Below, piece after piece: positions 31,151 to 44,974 of a stretch of DNA of 64,000 nt (positions are counted from its first letter, which is position 1; each line of letters begins with the position of its first letter). The notes below the pieces were generated by a model, which made no database searches, was not told the origin of the DNA, and was given only the letters and a program-made list of their open reading frames with translations. Position numbers and translations under genes: made by a program. Origin of the DNA: Myxococcales bacterium (GTDB lineage Bacteria; Myxococcota_A; Polyangia; Haliangiales; Haliangiaceae); the NCBI GenBank assembly GCA_011526095.1, contig WYBA01000083.1, positions 1 to 64,000 of the forward strand, written 5' to 3'.

Positions 31151-32285
31151 ATGTCCCTGGACAGCAACGACGTCAACGCGATCAAGGCCTCCTTGAAGGA
31201 GCTGTCGGCCAAGGCCGACGAGCTCCGGAGGCATCTTTGACGTCGACCCCAAGCGCCTGAAGATCGAGGAGCTCGAGTCGCTCTCGGCCCGCCCCAGCTT
31301 CTGGGACGACCCGAAGAAGGCCCAGGAGATCCTCAAGCAGCAGAAGACGCTCAAGACCCAGGTCGGCGCCTACGACGCGCAGATGCGCGCGCTGTCCGAC
31401 GCCGAGGTCTTGCTCGAGCTCGCGGTCGAGGCGGGCGACGCCGACGCCGCGAAGGAGGCGCAGGCGACGGTCGCCAGCGTGCGCAAGGCGTTCGAGGAGC
31501 TGGAGTTCAAGCGCATGCTGTCGGGCGAGCTCGACGCGGGCGGCGCGATCGTCCAGATCCAGTCGGGCGCCGGCGGCGTCGACGCCTCGGACTGGGCGTA
31601 CATGCTCCTGCGCATGCTGCTGCGCTACTGCGAGCGCAAGGGCTGGTCGGTCGAGATCGTCGACGAGCAGCCCGCCGAGGAGGCGGGCATCAAGGGCGCG
31701 ACGTTCGTCGTGACCGGCGACTACGCCTACGGCCTGCTCAAGGCCGAGGGCGGCGTCCACCGCCTGGTCCGCGTCTCGCCGTTCGACGCCCAGGGCCGCC
31801 GCCAGACCTCGTTCGCCTCGGTCCAGGTCACCCCGGACATCGACGACGACATCCAGGTCGACATCAACGAGGCGGACCTGCGGATCGACACGTACCGCGC
31901 CGGCGGCGCCGGCGGCCAGCACGTCAACAAGACCGACTCGGCGGTCCGGATCACCCACAACCCCACCGGCATCGTCGTCCAGTGCCAGACCGAGCGGTCG
32001 CAGCACTCCAACCGCGCCAAGGCGTACAAGCTGCTGCGCGCCAAGATGTACGACTACGAGCTCGCCAAGCGCGAGGCCAAGGCGGCCCAGGACGCCAAGG
32101 ACCGGCTCAAGATCGAGTGGGGCTCGCAGATCCGCAGCTACGTGCTGTTCCCCTACCAGCAGGTCGCGGACCACCGCACCGACGTCAAGACATCCAACGT
32201 CGAGGGCGTCCTCGACGGCGACCTCGACGATCTGATCCGGACGTACCTGCTGCAGAAGGGCAGCGAGGACCAGGCGAAGAACTGA
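31151..32285 (+). CDS. prfB: peptide chain release factor 2, with +1 programmed frameshift
   Basis: RF2 ends translation at UAA and UGA. The gene is in two frames: codons 1-29 from ATG 31151 (31151-31237) end in CTT followed by an in-frame TGA at 31238-31240; skipping T31238 continues at GAC (31239) to the stop at 32283-32285. The joined product has 377 residues. The specificity tripeptide SPF ([14 protein letters not shown]) and catalytic GGQ ([17 protein letters not shown]) are present. The first frame gives [18 protein letters not shown], the usual helical N-terminus, and the second continues [22 protein letters not shown]. The TGGAGCCTC before the ATG offers a ribosome site. A gene model from one frame alone would be truncated. 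Confidence 0.97.
31227..31241 (+). other. prfB recoding site
   Basis: GGAGG (31227-31231), three bases (CAT), then CTT-TGA-C. This is the standard RF2 autoregulatory arrangement: an internal Shine-Dalgarno three bases before CUU-UGA-C, which pushes the ribosome one base forward when RF2 is scarce. Confidence 0.95.
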
Positions 32286-32289
32286 CCGG

Positions 32290-33786
32290 CTACTTCGCGG
32301 CGCCTGGGGTCGGCGTCGGCGGCGCGTCGGCCGCGTCCACCGCCGCGAGCGCGGCCTTCGCCTCGGCGAGGGCGTCGGGGTTGGCCTGGCCCGGGGGCAG
32401 CCCCTCGTAGATCGCCACGATCTCCGCGCGCGCGGCGCGCTCGGCCGCGGCGTCTCCCCTGGCCTTGTGGATCCGCGCGATCATCGCGACGACGCGCGCC
32501 TTGCGCGGGCCGTAGGCGAGCGCCTTGGCCTTCTCCGCCCAGGCGAGCGCCTGGTCGTGCTGGCCCGCGTCCTCGTACAGCCCGGCCAGGCGGTACGGCG
32601 GGTCGTACTCCTCCGGCAGGTCCGCCGCCGACTTCTCCAGCGCCGGCACCAGCTCGGCGTGGCGGTCGAGGTACGCGTAGACGTCGGCGCGGTGGTAGTC
32701 GAACGTCGACGCCGCGGTGGGCGAGGGCGCCCTGGCCGCCGCCTCGTCGAGCATCGCGCGCTGCTTCTCCGCGGTCGCGACCGCGTCGGCGTGGCGGTCG
32801 AGCGCGTCGTAGGTCGCGCGCAGGTTGATCATCGCGTCGGAGCGGTCGTCGATCGACAGCCGCGACGTCGGATCCGCGAGCAGCGCCTCGAGCTTGACCA
32901 CCGCCCGCTCGCGGAACGCCTTCGCGGCGTCCGGCGCGGTCTCGGCCAGCTCCCCGGCGCAGCCCAGCCCGTAGCTGACGAAGTCCGAGGCGCTCGCGGC
33001 CTTGCCCGTCGCGTCGAGGTTCGCCGTCGCCAGCTCGACGCACGCCGCGGCCTCGCTGCGGCGCGCCTTGACCCCGATCAGCGAGACCAGCACGTCGGGC
33101 CGGCGCGGCCAGTCGGCCGGCGCGGCGGCGAGCGCCTGCTCGTACGCGGCGTGGGCCTCGTCGAGCTTGATCGCGCGCGCCGGATCGCCCTTGGGCAGCT
33201 GCAGCGCCGCGACCATCGCCCGGTCACCGGCGCGGACCTTGGCCAGCGGCGAGTCCGCCGGCAGCTTCGCCCGGTCGAGGTGGTCGAGGAACGACTGCTC
33301 CCCGGTGGCGAGCACCTCGCGGAACCCCTCGACCGAGGTCGAGCCCAGGAACCGGGCGTGGACCGCGCCGTCGCCGGGCGAGACCACGTAGAAGGTGGGC
33401 CACGCCCCGACCGGGAACCGCTCGAGCACCGGGGCGTTGTCCTCGCGCTCGGTGTCGATCGTCAGGAACACGAAGCGGTCCGCGACCGTCGCGAACGACG
33501 GGTCGGTCAGCACGTACTCCTGCATCGAGATGCACGTGTGGCACCACGCGGCCCACATGTCGATCACCAGCGGGACGCCGCGCTCCTCGGCGCACGCCGC
33601 GGCGCGGGTGTAGTCGTCCTCGAACCACCGCAGCGCGCCGTGGAGCTTGCCGGGAGGGCGGCACGGCGACGGCCGGGTCGCCTCGCCGCCGACGGTCGGC
33701 TTGCCCTGGCCTGACGGGGCCTCGTCCTTCTTGCAAGCGGTGGAGGCGAGCGCGAACGCGAGCGCGAGGAACGGAGCGCGCGACAT
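32290..33786 (-). CDS. thioredoxin-like lipoprotein with C-terminal TPR-like repeats
   Basis: 498 residues. Lipoprotein signal ending LAFALASTAC (lipid Cys18). A thioredoxin-fold domain (about 48-185) has the active site WAAWCHTC (C82, C85), as in DUF255/DsbD-C-like proteins, and VGAWPTFYVVSPG supplies the cis-Pro. The remaining part is alpha-helical with TPR-like repeats (EAHAAYEQALAAAPADWP, AYLDRHAELVPALEKSAADLPEEYDPPYRLAGLYEDAG). Probably a periplasmic disulfide reductase or redox chaperone. The ATG at 33786 is chosen because it gives the signal peptide; it is divergent from lysS, 49 bases away. Confidence 0.85.
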   Translation of the reverse strand: MSRAPFLALAFALASTACKKDEAPSGQGKPTVGGEATRPSPCRPPGKLHGALRWFEDDYTRAAACAEERGVPLVIDMWAAWCHTCISMQEYVLTDPSFATVADRFVFLTIDTEREDNAPVLERFPVGAWPTFYVVSPGDGAVHARFLGSTSVEGFREVLATGEQSFLDHLDRAKLPADSPLAKVRAGDRAMVAALQLPKGDPARAIKLDEAHAAYEQALAAAPADWPRRPDVLVSLIGVKARRSEAAACVELATANLDATGKAASASDFVSYGLGCAGELAETAPDAAKAFRERAVVKLEALLADPTSRLSIDDRSDAMINLRATYDALDRHADAVATAEKQRAMLDEAAARAPSPTAASTFDYHRADVYAYLDRHAELVPALEKSAADLPEEYDPPYRLAGLYEDAGQHDQALAWAEKAKALAYGPRKARVVAMIARIHKARGDAAAERAARAEIVAIYEGLPPGQANPDALAEAKAALAAVDAADAPPTPTPGAAK

Positions 33787-33835
33787 GCGGGGCTCATAGC
33801 ACGAAAGGCCTCGATCCATTAGAGTGCGGGCCGCC

Positions 33836-35539
<1,704 letters not shown>

Positions 35540-35570
35540 GCGCGGGCGCGCGCGTGGGGGCGGCCCGCCG

Positions 35571-37670
35571 GTGCTAGGCGGCGGCTTCCAGTCGTTCGTC
35601 GCGTGGCGCTACCTGATGGCGCGCTACCACACCGTGTCGCGGCCGATCGCCGCGATCGCGCTGGGGTGCGTCGTCGCCGCGGCGGTGACGTACGGGCTGC
35701 ACGCGGGGCTGCTGTGGCACTTCGAGCAGGAGCACCCGCGGCTGCCCGCGTTCAACCGCTACGTGCCGTCGATGTCGGGGCTGCACAAGGTCGACGACCT
35801 CGGCGTGTGGGCGATGCGCGGGATCGGCCTGCTGCTCGGGGGCGGCGCGCTCGCGCTCGCGCTCCGGGCGCGGCGCGGCGTCGTCTCGCTGATCGCGTGG
35901 GCGGGGTTCGTCGGCGGGCTGCTCGTGCTCGCGCTCGGCGTCGCGATGCACTGGCTGGTCGGCGACCGCAGCTTCGTCGAGCTGGCGCTGCTGATCGCGC
36001 CGATCCTGCTCGTGCCGATCCCGCTGCTGCTCGTGCTCGGGCTGTTCCGCGCGGCGTTCTCGTTCTTCACGACGGTCTCGGTGTCCGGCGTGTTCGTCGG
36101 GTCGATGGCGCTGGTCGTCGTGCTGTCGATCATGGGCGGGTTCGAGACCGACCTGCGCGACAAGATCCTCGGCTCGAACGCGCACATCCGGATCACGCGC
36201 GACGAGGGCGGGATCGAGGACTGGCCCGACGTCATGGCGCGCCTCGCGAAGGTGCCCGGCGTCGTCGGCGTGACGCCGTACATGACGTCCGAGGTCGTGC
36301 TGTCGGCGAACAACAACTACGCCACCGTCATCATCAAGGGCATCGACCCCGCGTCGGTCGGCGCGGTCACCGACCTGGTGTCGGACCTCGACGATCCGGG
36401 CGGCATGCAGCGGCTGCAGCCGCTCGCCGAGGATCCGATCGATCCCGAGGTCGAGGAGCCCGACAGTGGCGACGGGCAGGGCGGGGACGCGGGCGTGATC
36501 GATCCCGCGCCCGAGGACATGCCCGGGGGCGGCGAGCCGATCGACTACAGCGGAGACGAGGCGCCGGTGGACTTCGGCGCGCCGGACGTCGGCGACGGCG
36601 GCGGCGGCGACCCAAATGATGACGTGGTGGACCGTGCGCCGGATGACTTCGCAGGCGACACCGACGACGAGGAGCCGATCGACTTCTCGGGCGGAGACGG
36701 AGACGGAGACGGAGACGGAGACGGAGACGCGGGCACGGGCACGGGCACGGGCACGGGCACGGGGCGGGGGAGGGTCGACACGACGATCGGCAAGGTCGGA
36801 AGGATGGAGCTCGACCGCGGACCGGATCCGCTGTCCTTGCCGCCGCGCGACGGCGGGCGGCTCGCGCTGCTCGACGGCGTGCTCGTCGGCAAGGAGCTCG
36901 AGAAGCAGCTCCACCTCTATCGCGGCCAGGAGATCCGACTGGTCTCGCCGCTCGCCGACCCGGCCAACCCCGACGCCACCGGCACGCCGATCCCGTACCA
37001 CCGCGACTACCGCATCGCCGGCACGTTCTTCACCGGCATGTACGAGTACGATCTCAAGTTCGTCTACGTCACGATCGACTCGCTGCAGGAGTTCCTCCAG
37101 ACCGGCGACGTCGTCGACGGCATCGAGATCCGGATCTCGGATCCCGAGGACACGGGCGCGGTCGGCGCGCGGCTCGCGCGAGAGCTCGGCCCCGGCTACA
37201 CCGTGCAGGACTGGAAGGAGCTCAACCGCAACCTGTTCTCCGCGCTCAAGCTGGAGAAGATCGCGATGTTCCTCGTCCTGGGCATCGTCATCCTCGTCGC
37301 CTCGTTCTCGATCATCGGCAACCTGATCATGGTCGTCGTCGAGAAGAGCCGCGAGATCGCGCTGCTCAAGACGCTCGGCGCGTCCGACGAGGGCGTGATG
37401 ATGCTGTTCGTGATGCAGGGCTTCTTCATCGGCGCGGTCGGCACGCTGTCGGGCGTGCTCGTCGGCCTCGGCATCTGCGGCGCGCTCGCGACCTGGGGCT
37501 TCCCGATCCCGGCCGAGGTCTATTACATCGACAGCTTGCCGATCCACGTCGACCCGGTGTCCGTGATCCTGGTCGCGGCGGCGGGCCTCGGCGTCAGCGT
37601 CGTCGCGACGATCTACCCCGCGCTCGTCGCGGCGCGGATGCGCCCGGCGATCGGCCTGCGCCACGACTGA
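35571..37670 (+). CDS. LolC/LolE-family lipoprotein-releasing permease with extra helices and acidic insert
   Basis: Inner-membrane ABC permease of the lipoprotein-sorting system LolCDE; the family is usually about 400-420 residues, this one is 699. The N-terminal [10 protein letters not shown], the [37 protein letters not shown] block (166-201) and the C-terminal FtsX-type helices with [35 protein letters not shown] are all classical. About 145 residues with three or four extra helices separate the RYL motif from the first standard helix. The periplasmic domain is interrupted (about 287-425) by a disordered Asp/Gly insert containing GDGDGD and GTGTGT repeats. Start is a GTG 32 bases after lysS. 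lolD lies 1.3 kb downstream. Confidence 0.85.
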   Translation: MLGGGFQSFVAWRYLMARYHTVSRPIAAIALGCVVAAAVTYGLHAGLLWHFEQEHPRLPAFNRYVPSMSGLHKVDDLGVWAMRGIGLLLGGGALALALRARRGVVSLIAWAGFVGGLLVLALGVAMHWLVGDRSFVELALLIAPILLVPIPLLLVLGLFRAAFSFFTTVSVSGVFVGSMALVVVLSIMGGFETDLRDKILGSNAHIRITRDEGGIEDWPDVMARLAKVPGVVGVTPYMTSEVVLSANNNYATVIIKGIDPASVGAVTDLVSDLDDPGGMQRLQPLAEDPIDPEVEEPDSGDGQGGDAGVIDPAPEDMPGGGEPIDYSGDEAPVDFGAPDVGDGGGGDPNDDVVDRAPDDFAGDTDDEEPIDFSGGDGDGDGDGDGDAGTGTGTGTGTGRGRVDTTIGKVGRMELDRGPDPLSLPPRDGGRLALLDGVLVGKELEKQLHLYRGQEIRLVSPLADPANPDATGTPIPYHRDYRIAGTFFTGMYEYDLKFVYVTIDSLQEFLQTGDVVDGIEIRISDPEDTGAVGARLARELGPGYTVQDWKELNRNLFSALKLEKIAMFLVLGIVILVASFSIIGNLIMVVVEKSREIALLKTLGASDEGVMMLFVMQGFFIGAVGTLSGVLVGLGICGALATWGFPIPAEVYYIDSLPIHVDPVSVILVAAAGLGVSVVATIYPALVAARMRPAIGLRHD
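36693..36764 (+). repeat. two hexamer arrays, (GGAGAC)n and (GGGCAC)n, coding
   Basis: About six copies of GGAGAC (36693-36729), the reverse complement of the CTCCGT unit at 9491 and 24434, then five copies of GGGCAC (about 36731-36761). In the permease frame they encode (Gly-Asp)n and (Gly-Thr)n. Confidence 0.9.
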
Positions 37671-37826
37671 GGCGCGCGCCCGCCCGCGCGACGCTCCTGC
37701 GAACCCTGCAGGGCGCGTCGCAACACCGTGGCCGGGCGTTCACGCCGCCCCGCGCCAAGTGGCCGCAACCCGCCGGGCGCCCCGCGCCGAGGGCGTGGCA
37801 CGCCGCGTGCTGTACCCGTGCGCACC

Positions 37827-38402
37827 ATGAAGCTCGCCGGGCCCGCCTCCCTCCTCGCCGCCGCCGCCGCCGCGGCCGCCACGCTCCTCGCGACCCCTGC
37901 CACCGCCGCCGCGGGCGGCTACCTGTCGGTCGGCCTCGGCGGCTCGCCGTCGTTCAACGACGAGCTCGAGGGCCGGTTCTCCGGCGAGGGCCACTCGTCG
38001 GCGCGCGTGATGGTCGGCCAGCGGTTCGGGCGGCTCGCGCTCGAGGCGGGCCTCGGCGGCTACGGCCTGCACGGCATCGCCGGCGACACCGCCGACGTCG
38101 TCGACGGCCGCGCGGTCACCGCCTCGGTGTCCGCCAAGCTCCACATCCCGCTGGGCGAGCGCCTGACCGGCTACCTGCGCGGCGGCCTCGGGCGGACCTG
38201 GGTGTCGTCGGACTCGGCGATGGAGCTCGAGGGCGACGGCTACCACGGCGGCGTCGGGATCGAGTACAGCCTCGACCTCGCGCTCACCCAGGCGTCGGTC
38301 TGGGTCGAGGCGCGCCGGGACCTGCACCAGCTCGACCGCATGGGCGCGCAGTACGACGGCTCGGCCGACACGCTGTCGGTCGGCCTGTCGTTCGGGCTGT
38401 GA
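37827..38402 (+). CDS. small outer-membrane beta-barrel protein
   Basis: 191 residues. Signal peptide of an Ala/Leu-rich type (MKLAGPASLLAAAAA..., cleavage near ATAAAGG), then alternating hydrophobic strands typical of an eight-stranded OmpX/OmpA-like barrel: YLSVGLGGSPSFN, SARVMVGQRFG, LALEAGLGGYGLHG, AVTASVSAKLHIPLG, LTGYLRGGLGRTWV, YHGGVGIEYSL, ASVWVEARRDL and LSVGLSFGL at the C-terminus. Function unknown. It sits between the LolC/E gene and a divergent acetyltransferase gene. Confidence 0.75.
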   Translation: MKLAGPASLLAAAAAAAATLLATPATAAAGGYLSVGLGGSPSFNDELEGRFSGEGHSSARVMVGQRFGRLALEAGLGGYGLHGIAGDTADVVDGRAVTASVSAKLHIPLGERLTGYLRGGLGRTWVSSDSAMELEGDGYHGGVGIEYSLDLALTQASVWVEARRDLHQLDRMGAQYDGSADTLSVGLSFGL

Positions 38403-38417
38403 CGCGGCCGGGCCGGG

Positions 38418-38876
38418 CTACAGCGTGACGCGCCACAGCCGCCACGCGGCGTGCTCCTCCGCGCCGACCCGCGCGTAGAGCTTCTGCGCGTCGACGTTCC
38501 AGTCGAGCACCATCCACTCGAACCGGCCGCAGCCCCGCGCGCGCGCCTCGTCGCGCAGCCGGGCCAGCACCGCGGACGCCACGCCGCCGCGGCGCGCGTC
38601 GGGGTGGACGAACAGGTCCTCGAGGAACAGGGTCGGCCGGGCCAGGAACGTCGAGTAGGTCATGAACGTCGCGGCGTAGGCGACGACCGCGCCGGCGCGC
38701 TCGGCCACCCACAGCTCGTAGCGGGGCGGGTCCGCGAACGCGTCGGCCACCAGGCGGCCGGCGGCCTCGTCATCAGGCGGGGGCAGGTGCTCGAACACGG
38801 CGAGCGCGCGGACCAGCGCGACGTAGGCGGGACCATCGGCGGGGACCGCGCGGCGGACCAGGGTGTGGGCGGGCAT
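38418..38876 (-). CDS. GNAT-family N-acetyltransferase
   Basis: 152 residues, single GNAT domain. The order of strands and the acetyl-CoA loop are visible in [33 protein letters not shown] (R/QxxGxG/A-type loop RRGGVA), followed by [23 protein letters not shown], which is the pattern of diamine/thialysine-type acetyltransferases (SSAT family). Substrate not certain. It is convergent with the small barrel gene and divergent from lolD. Confidence 0.88.
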   Translation of the reverse strand: MPAHTLVRRAVPADGPAYVALVRALAVFEHLPPPDDEAAGRLVADAFADPPRYELWVAERAGAVVAYAATFMTYSTFLARPTLFLEDLFVHPDARRGGVASAVLARLRDEARARGCGRFEWMVLDWNVDAQKLYARVGAEEHAAWRLWRVTL

Positions 38877-38929
38877 GGCGGGAAGATCGACCAGGCAACC
38901 GCCGACGGCAAGGTGCGGTCCAAGGTGCG

Positions 38930-38958
38930 TTGACAGCCCCCACCCACCCGACTACGTT
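38930..38958 (+). promoter_or_regulatory. sigma70-type promoter for lolD-bamA
   Basis: TTGACA (38930-38935), exact consensus -35, 17-base spacer, TACGTT (38953-38958). The predicted start at about 38965 gives a 5' leader of some 15 bases to the GTG at 38980. A second -10-like TAGACT lies at 38970-38975. Confidence 0.6.
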
Positions 38959-38979
38959 CCCGTCCCCGTTAGACTTTCC

Positions 38980-39791
38980 GTGACCGAACCCGCCCCCAGC
39001 CCCCCCCCCGGCGACGCCGACGTCGTCGCTGGCGACCCCGCCGGCTCCGTGCCCAGTGGCGCCGCCGAGCCCGACGCCGCGCGCCCGGCGGGGCGCACCG
39101 GCGTCGGCGCCCGCGTCGAGGTCACGGCGATGGCCAAGGAGTACGAGCACGACGGGATCAAGCTGTCGGTGCTCCGCGAGGTGAACCTCGTGCTCGAGCC
39201 CGGCGACATGGTCGCGGTCGTCGGGGCCTCCGGCGTCGGCAAGTCCACGTTCCTGCAGATCCTCGGCACGCTCGATCTTCCGACGAGCGGGAGCATCAAG
39301 TTCGACGGCGAGGAGATCACTCGGTTCAGCCCGACCCGGCTGGCGGAGTTCCGCAACCGCAAGATCGGCTTCGTCTTCCAGTTCCACCACCTGCTCCCCG
39401 AGTTCACCGCGGTCGAGAACGTCATGATGCCCGCCCTGATCCAGCGCGTGCCGCGCCGCACCGCCGAGGCGCGCGCGCGCGACATCCTCGGCCGTGTCGG
39501 CCTCGCCCATCGCCTGACCCACCGGCCGAGCGAGCTGTCGGGCGGCGAGCAGCAGCGCGTCGCGCTCGCCCGCGCGATGGTGCTCGAGCCGGCGCTGCTC
39601 TTGGCCGACGAGCCCACCGGCAACCTCGACCGCAAGACCGGCACCGACATCCACGAGCTGTTCCTGGAGCTCAACCGGGAGCGCGGCTCGACCCTGCTGG
39701 TGGTCACCCACAACCCGGAGCTCGCGCGACTGATGCCACGGTGCTTGCGCATGATCGACGGCGGTCGCCTCGAGCCGGCGGAGGCGTCGGC

Positions 39792-39795
<4 letters not shown>
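38980..39795 (+). CDS. lolD: lipoprotein-releasing ABC transporter ATP-binding protein LolD
   Basis: ATPase of the LolCDE system that releases outer-membrane lipoproteins from the inner membrane. With the GTG at 38980 it has 271 residues: a 45-residue Pro/Ala-rich N-terminal extension, then the ABC domain with Walker [10 protein letters not shown] (82-90), Q-loop [18 protein letters not shown], signature [14 protein letters not shown], Walker [13 protein letters not shown] and H-loop VVTHN. The Q-loop block is typical of LolD. An internal ATG (39130) would remove the extension, but the promoter position supports the GTG. The stop overlaps the bamA start (GTGA). Confidence 0.92.
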
Positions 39796-42317
<2,522 letters not shown>

Positions 42318-42353
42318 GCGGGGCCGCGCGGCCGGCGGCGCCGTCGAGATCGT

Positions 42354-42382
42354 TTGACGAGCCGTCATCGCCGCGTTAGGAC
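42354..42382 (+). promoter_or_regulatory. promoter for skp-fabZ, apparently leaderless
   Basis: TTGACG (42354-42359), 17-base spacer, TAGGAC (42377-42382), then seven bases to the ATG at 42390. The distance places the first transcribed base at the start codon. Confidence 0.55.
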
Positions 42383-42389
42383 ACCCCCC

Positions 42390-42923
42390 ATGAACCGGAT
42401 CGCGACCTTCGTCCTCGGCGCCGTCGGCGCCCTGCTGCTCGCCGCCCCGCTGACCGGGATCGGCTCCCGCGAGGCCGACGCCGGCGCGGGCACGGTCAAG
42501 GTCGCGGTGATCAACCTCGAGAAGACGCTCTACGAAACGCCCGCGGGCAAGAAGGCCCAGAAGGACTTCGAGAAGTCGCTCAAGGAGAAGCAGGCCAAGC
42601 TCGACAAGCAGAAGAAGGCGCTCGAGAAGGCGGCGGCCGAGCTGGCGAAGCAGCAGTCGGTCCTCAAGCCCGACGTGCTCGAGAAGAAGAAGGCGGAGCT
42701 GCAGCAGAAGTACATCGAGCTCCAGGAGGTCTACGTCGCGCTCGAGCGCGAGCTCGCCGGGATGCGCGCCAAGCTGATCGAGGACCTGCTCGACAAGGCG
42801 GCCCCGCACGTCGAGAAGCTCGCGGCCGACGAGGGCGTCGACATCGTCGTCGACGCCAGCGCGGTGCTGTGGGCGAGCAAGACGGTCGATCTGACGGACA
42901 AGCTCGCCAAGAAGATGAAGTAG
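42390..42923 (+). CDS. skp: periplasmic chaperone Skp/OmpH
   Basis: Skp holds unfolded outer-membrane proteins on their way to BamA. The 177-residue protein has a signal peptide ([17 protein letters not shown]), then the family start [33 protein letters not shown], a long coiled-coil tentacle rich in Lys/Glu (about 45-140), and a return to the beta core with [19 protein letters not shown] at the end. The bamA-skp order is conserved. In most relatives lpxD comes next; here it is fabZ. Confidence 0.93.
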   Translation: MNRIATFVLGAVGALLLAAPLTGIGSREADAGAGTVKVAVINLEKTLYETPAGKKAQKDFEKSLKEKQAKLDKQKKALEKAAAELAKQQSVLKPDVLEKKKAELQQKYIELQEVYVALERELAGMRAKLIEDLLDKAAPHVEKLAADEGVDIVVDASAVLWASKTVDLTDKLAKKMK

Positions 42924-42965
42924 CCGTCGCGGGCGGCGCCGCGCCCCGCGTGTTATCCACGGGGC

Positions 42966-43439
42966 ATGTCGGAGCCAGGCGCGAGGGCGTCCACGCCCGT
43001 GATGACGGTGGAGCAGATCCAGGCGATCCTGCCCCACCGGTTCCCGTTCCTCCTCGTCGATCGCGTGCTCGAGCTGACCGACGAGCGCGTCGTCGCGCTC
43101 AAGAACGTCTCGGTCAACGAGCCGTTCTTCCAGGGTCACTTCCCCGGCGCGCCGGTGATGCCGGGCGTGCTCCAGGTCGAGGCGATGGCCCAGGCCGGCG
43201 GGATCCTGGCGTCCCGCCTGGTCCAGTTCGACCCGACGACGCACGTCATGCTGTTCATGGCGATCGACGAGGTGAAGTTCCGCCGCCCCGTCGTGCCGGG
43301 CGACCAGCTCGTGATCGAGGTGGTGCCGCTGCGCAAGGGCAAGATCTTCAAGATGCGCGGCGAGTGCAAGGTCGACGGCCAGGTCGTGTCGTCGGCGGAG
43401 CTGCTCGCGACGATGGCGCCGCGGAGCAAGGTCGCCTGA
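42966..43439 (+). CDS. fabZ: 3-hydroxyacyl-ACP dehydratase FabZ
   Basis: FabZ dehydrates 3-hydroxyacyl-ACP in fatty-acid synthesis. The 157-residue hot-dog-fold protein has the N-terminal [17 protein letters not shown] block and the active site [26 protein letters not shown] (His58 and Glu72). An ATG at residue 13 ([13 protein letters not shown]) is an alternative start; the first 12 residues are non-conserved. The stop overlaps the next start by one base (TGATG). The lipid A genes lpxD and lpxA that usually flank fabZ are absent. Confidence 0.95.
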   Translation: MSEPGARASTPVMTVEQIQAILPHRFPFLLVDRVLELTDERVVALKNVSVNEPFFQGHFPGAPVMPGVLQVEAMAQAGGILASRLVQFDPTTHVMLFMAIDEVKFRRPVVPGDQLVIEVVPLRKGKIFKMRGECKVDGQVVSSAELLATMAPRSKVA

Positions 43440-44974
43440 TGTCGTGGAGGTCGGCGCGGCGGTCGGCGTGCGCGATCGCCGCGGCGATCGTCGCGGCCGG
43501 CGCGACCGGCGGCGGCCTCGGCTGCGGCAACGACGACGGTCGACGCATCAAGCGTGACCGCGACGCCGGGCCGCCGGTCGAGGTCGTCGATCGCACCGCG
43601 AAGACGAACCGGTCGGCGGGCGACGAGCGCGAGCCCAACGGCAGCGACGCCGAGGCCAACCCGGTGGCCGTGGCGAGCCTGATCCGCGGCACGCTCGATG
43701 GCGAGACCGACGTCGACGTCTATCGCGTGACCGTCCCGCGCGCCGGTCAGCTCCGCGTCCAGGTCACCGGGATCGAGGGCGTGGACCTGATGCTCGAGGT
43801 GCGCGACGCGCGCGGCGCCGTGCTCGCGCGCTCGGATCGCGGCCCCGCGGGGACGATCGAGGGCATGCCGAACCTCGGCGTCGTCGCCGGCGAGTACCTG
43901 GTGCAGGTCAAGGAGTTCGTCAAGGCGCGGCCCAAGCCGAAGCCGAGCAAGAAGGGCAAGAAGGGCAAGGCCGCGCCGGCGCCGGACGCCGGCGTCGTCG
44001 GGCGGGTCGGACCGTCGCCGGTCTACGAGCTCGCGCTCGATCTGGTCGAGCGCCCCGCGGACCTCACCGAGATCGAGCCCGACGACGACGCCGGCGCGGC
44101 GGTCGAGGTGCTGCTCGCGGACACGGTGCGCGGGTGGATCGGGTGGAGCGGCGACGTCGACGTGTGGAAGCTGTCGCTCGAGGGCGTCGGCGATCGCTAC
44201 GCGGTCGACGTCGAGGTCGCGGGCGTCGAGGGCGTCACGCTCGGCGTCGAGCTCGTCGACGCGCAGGGCGCGCCGGTGCAGGCGCGCAAGGGCGCCAAGG
44301 GCGGGCCGGTGACGCTCGAGAGCGTGGTCCCGGCGCTCGCCGCCGACCAGCCGCCCTGGCACTACGTCAAGATCAGCGGCGACCGGTCCAACCCGGAGGC
44401 GGCGTACGAGCTGCGGTTCACGACGCGGCTGCTCGACGCCGACGAGGAGAGCGAGCCCAACGACGAGGCCGCGCGCGCCACGCCGCTGCGGTTCGACGGC
44501 GTGGCGACCGCGGGCACGATGCGCGCGACCTACGTCGCCGGCGACGTCGACCGGTTCGTGCTCGAGGCGCAGCCCGAGGCCGTGCTGCTCGACGTCGCGG
44601 TCGAGCCGCCCGCGGGCGTCGACGTCAAGCTCGAGATCGCGGCGCTCGGCGGCGGCCTGATCGCCGCGGGCGACGCCGCGGCCGCGGGCAAGCGCGAGCG
44701 GCTGTCGGGGGTCGCGATCCCCGCCGGCACGGCCGCGGTCGTGTCGGTGCTCGTGCCCAAGCCGCCCAAGGGGGACGGCGGCGAGCTGCGCGCGTACCGG
44801 CTGACGTGGTCGTTCAGCGGCGGCGAGCTGCCGATGCCGCCCGAGGAGGGCGCGCCCGCGGGCGGCGACGACGGCGACGGCGACGAGCTGCCGCCCGAGG
44901 AGCCCGGCCCGGGCGGCGGCGAGGGCGCGCCCGCGGGCGGCGACGACGAGGCGCCGGTCGGCCGGCCGGAGTGA
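43439..44974 (+). CDS. exported protein with three PPC (pre-peptidase C-terminal) domains
   Basis: 511 residues. The N-terminus has an Ala/Gly-rich signal ending [10 protein letters not shown], a lipoprotein signal with an imperfect lipobox. Three beta-sandwich units of the PPC type follow, each opening with an acidic 'EPN/EPD' turn and containing a 'DVDVYR/W/F' strand: about 62-150 ([11 protein letters not shown]...[10 protein letters not shown]), about 205-290 ([11 protein letters not shown]...[10 protein letters not shown]) and about 340-430 ([11 protein letters not shown]...[10 protein letters not shown]). A basic linker ([16 protein letters not shown]) lies between the first two; the tail is acidic and glycine-rich. 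PPC domains usually sit on secreted proteases, but no catalytic domain is seen here. The start overlaps fabZ and the stop overlaps the MFS gene. Confidence 0.75.
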   Translation: MSWRSARRSACAIAAAIVAAGATGGGLGCGNDDGRRIKRDRDAGPPVEVVDRTAKTNRSAGDEREPNGSDAEANPVAVASLIRGTLDGETDVDVYRVTVPRAGQLRVQVTGIEGVDLMLEVRDARGAVLARSDRGPAGTIEGMPNLGVVAGEYLVQVKEFVKARPKPKPSKKGKKGKAAPAPDAGVVGRVGPSPVYELALDLVERPADLTEIEPDDDAGAAVEVLLADTVRGWIGWSGDVDVWKLSLEGVGDRYAVDVEVAGVEGVTLGVELVDAQGAPVQARKGAKGGPVTLESVVPALAADQPPWHYVKISGDRSNPEAAYELRFTTRLLDADEESEPNDEAARATPLRFDGVATAGTMRATYVAGDVDRFVLEAQPEAVLLDVAVEPPAGVDVKLEIAALGGGLIAAGDAAAAGKRERLSGVAIPAGTAAVVSVLVPKPPKGDGGELRAYRLTWSFSGGELPMPPEEGAPAGGDDGDGDELPPEEPGPGGGEGAPAGGDDEAPVGRPE

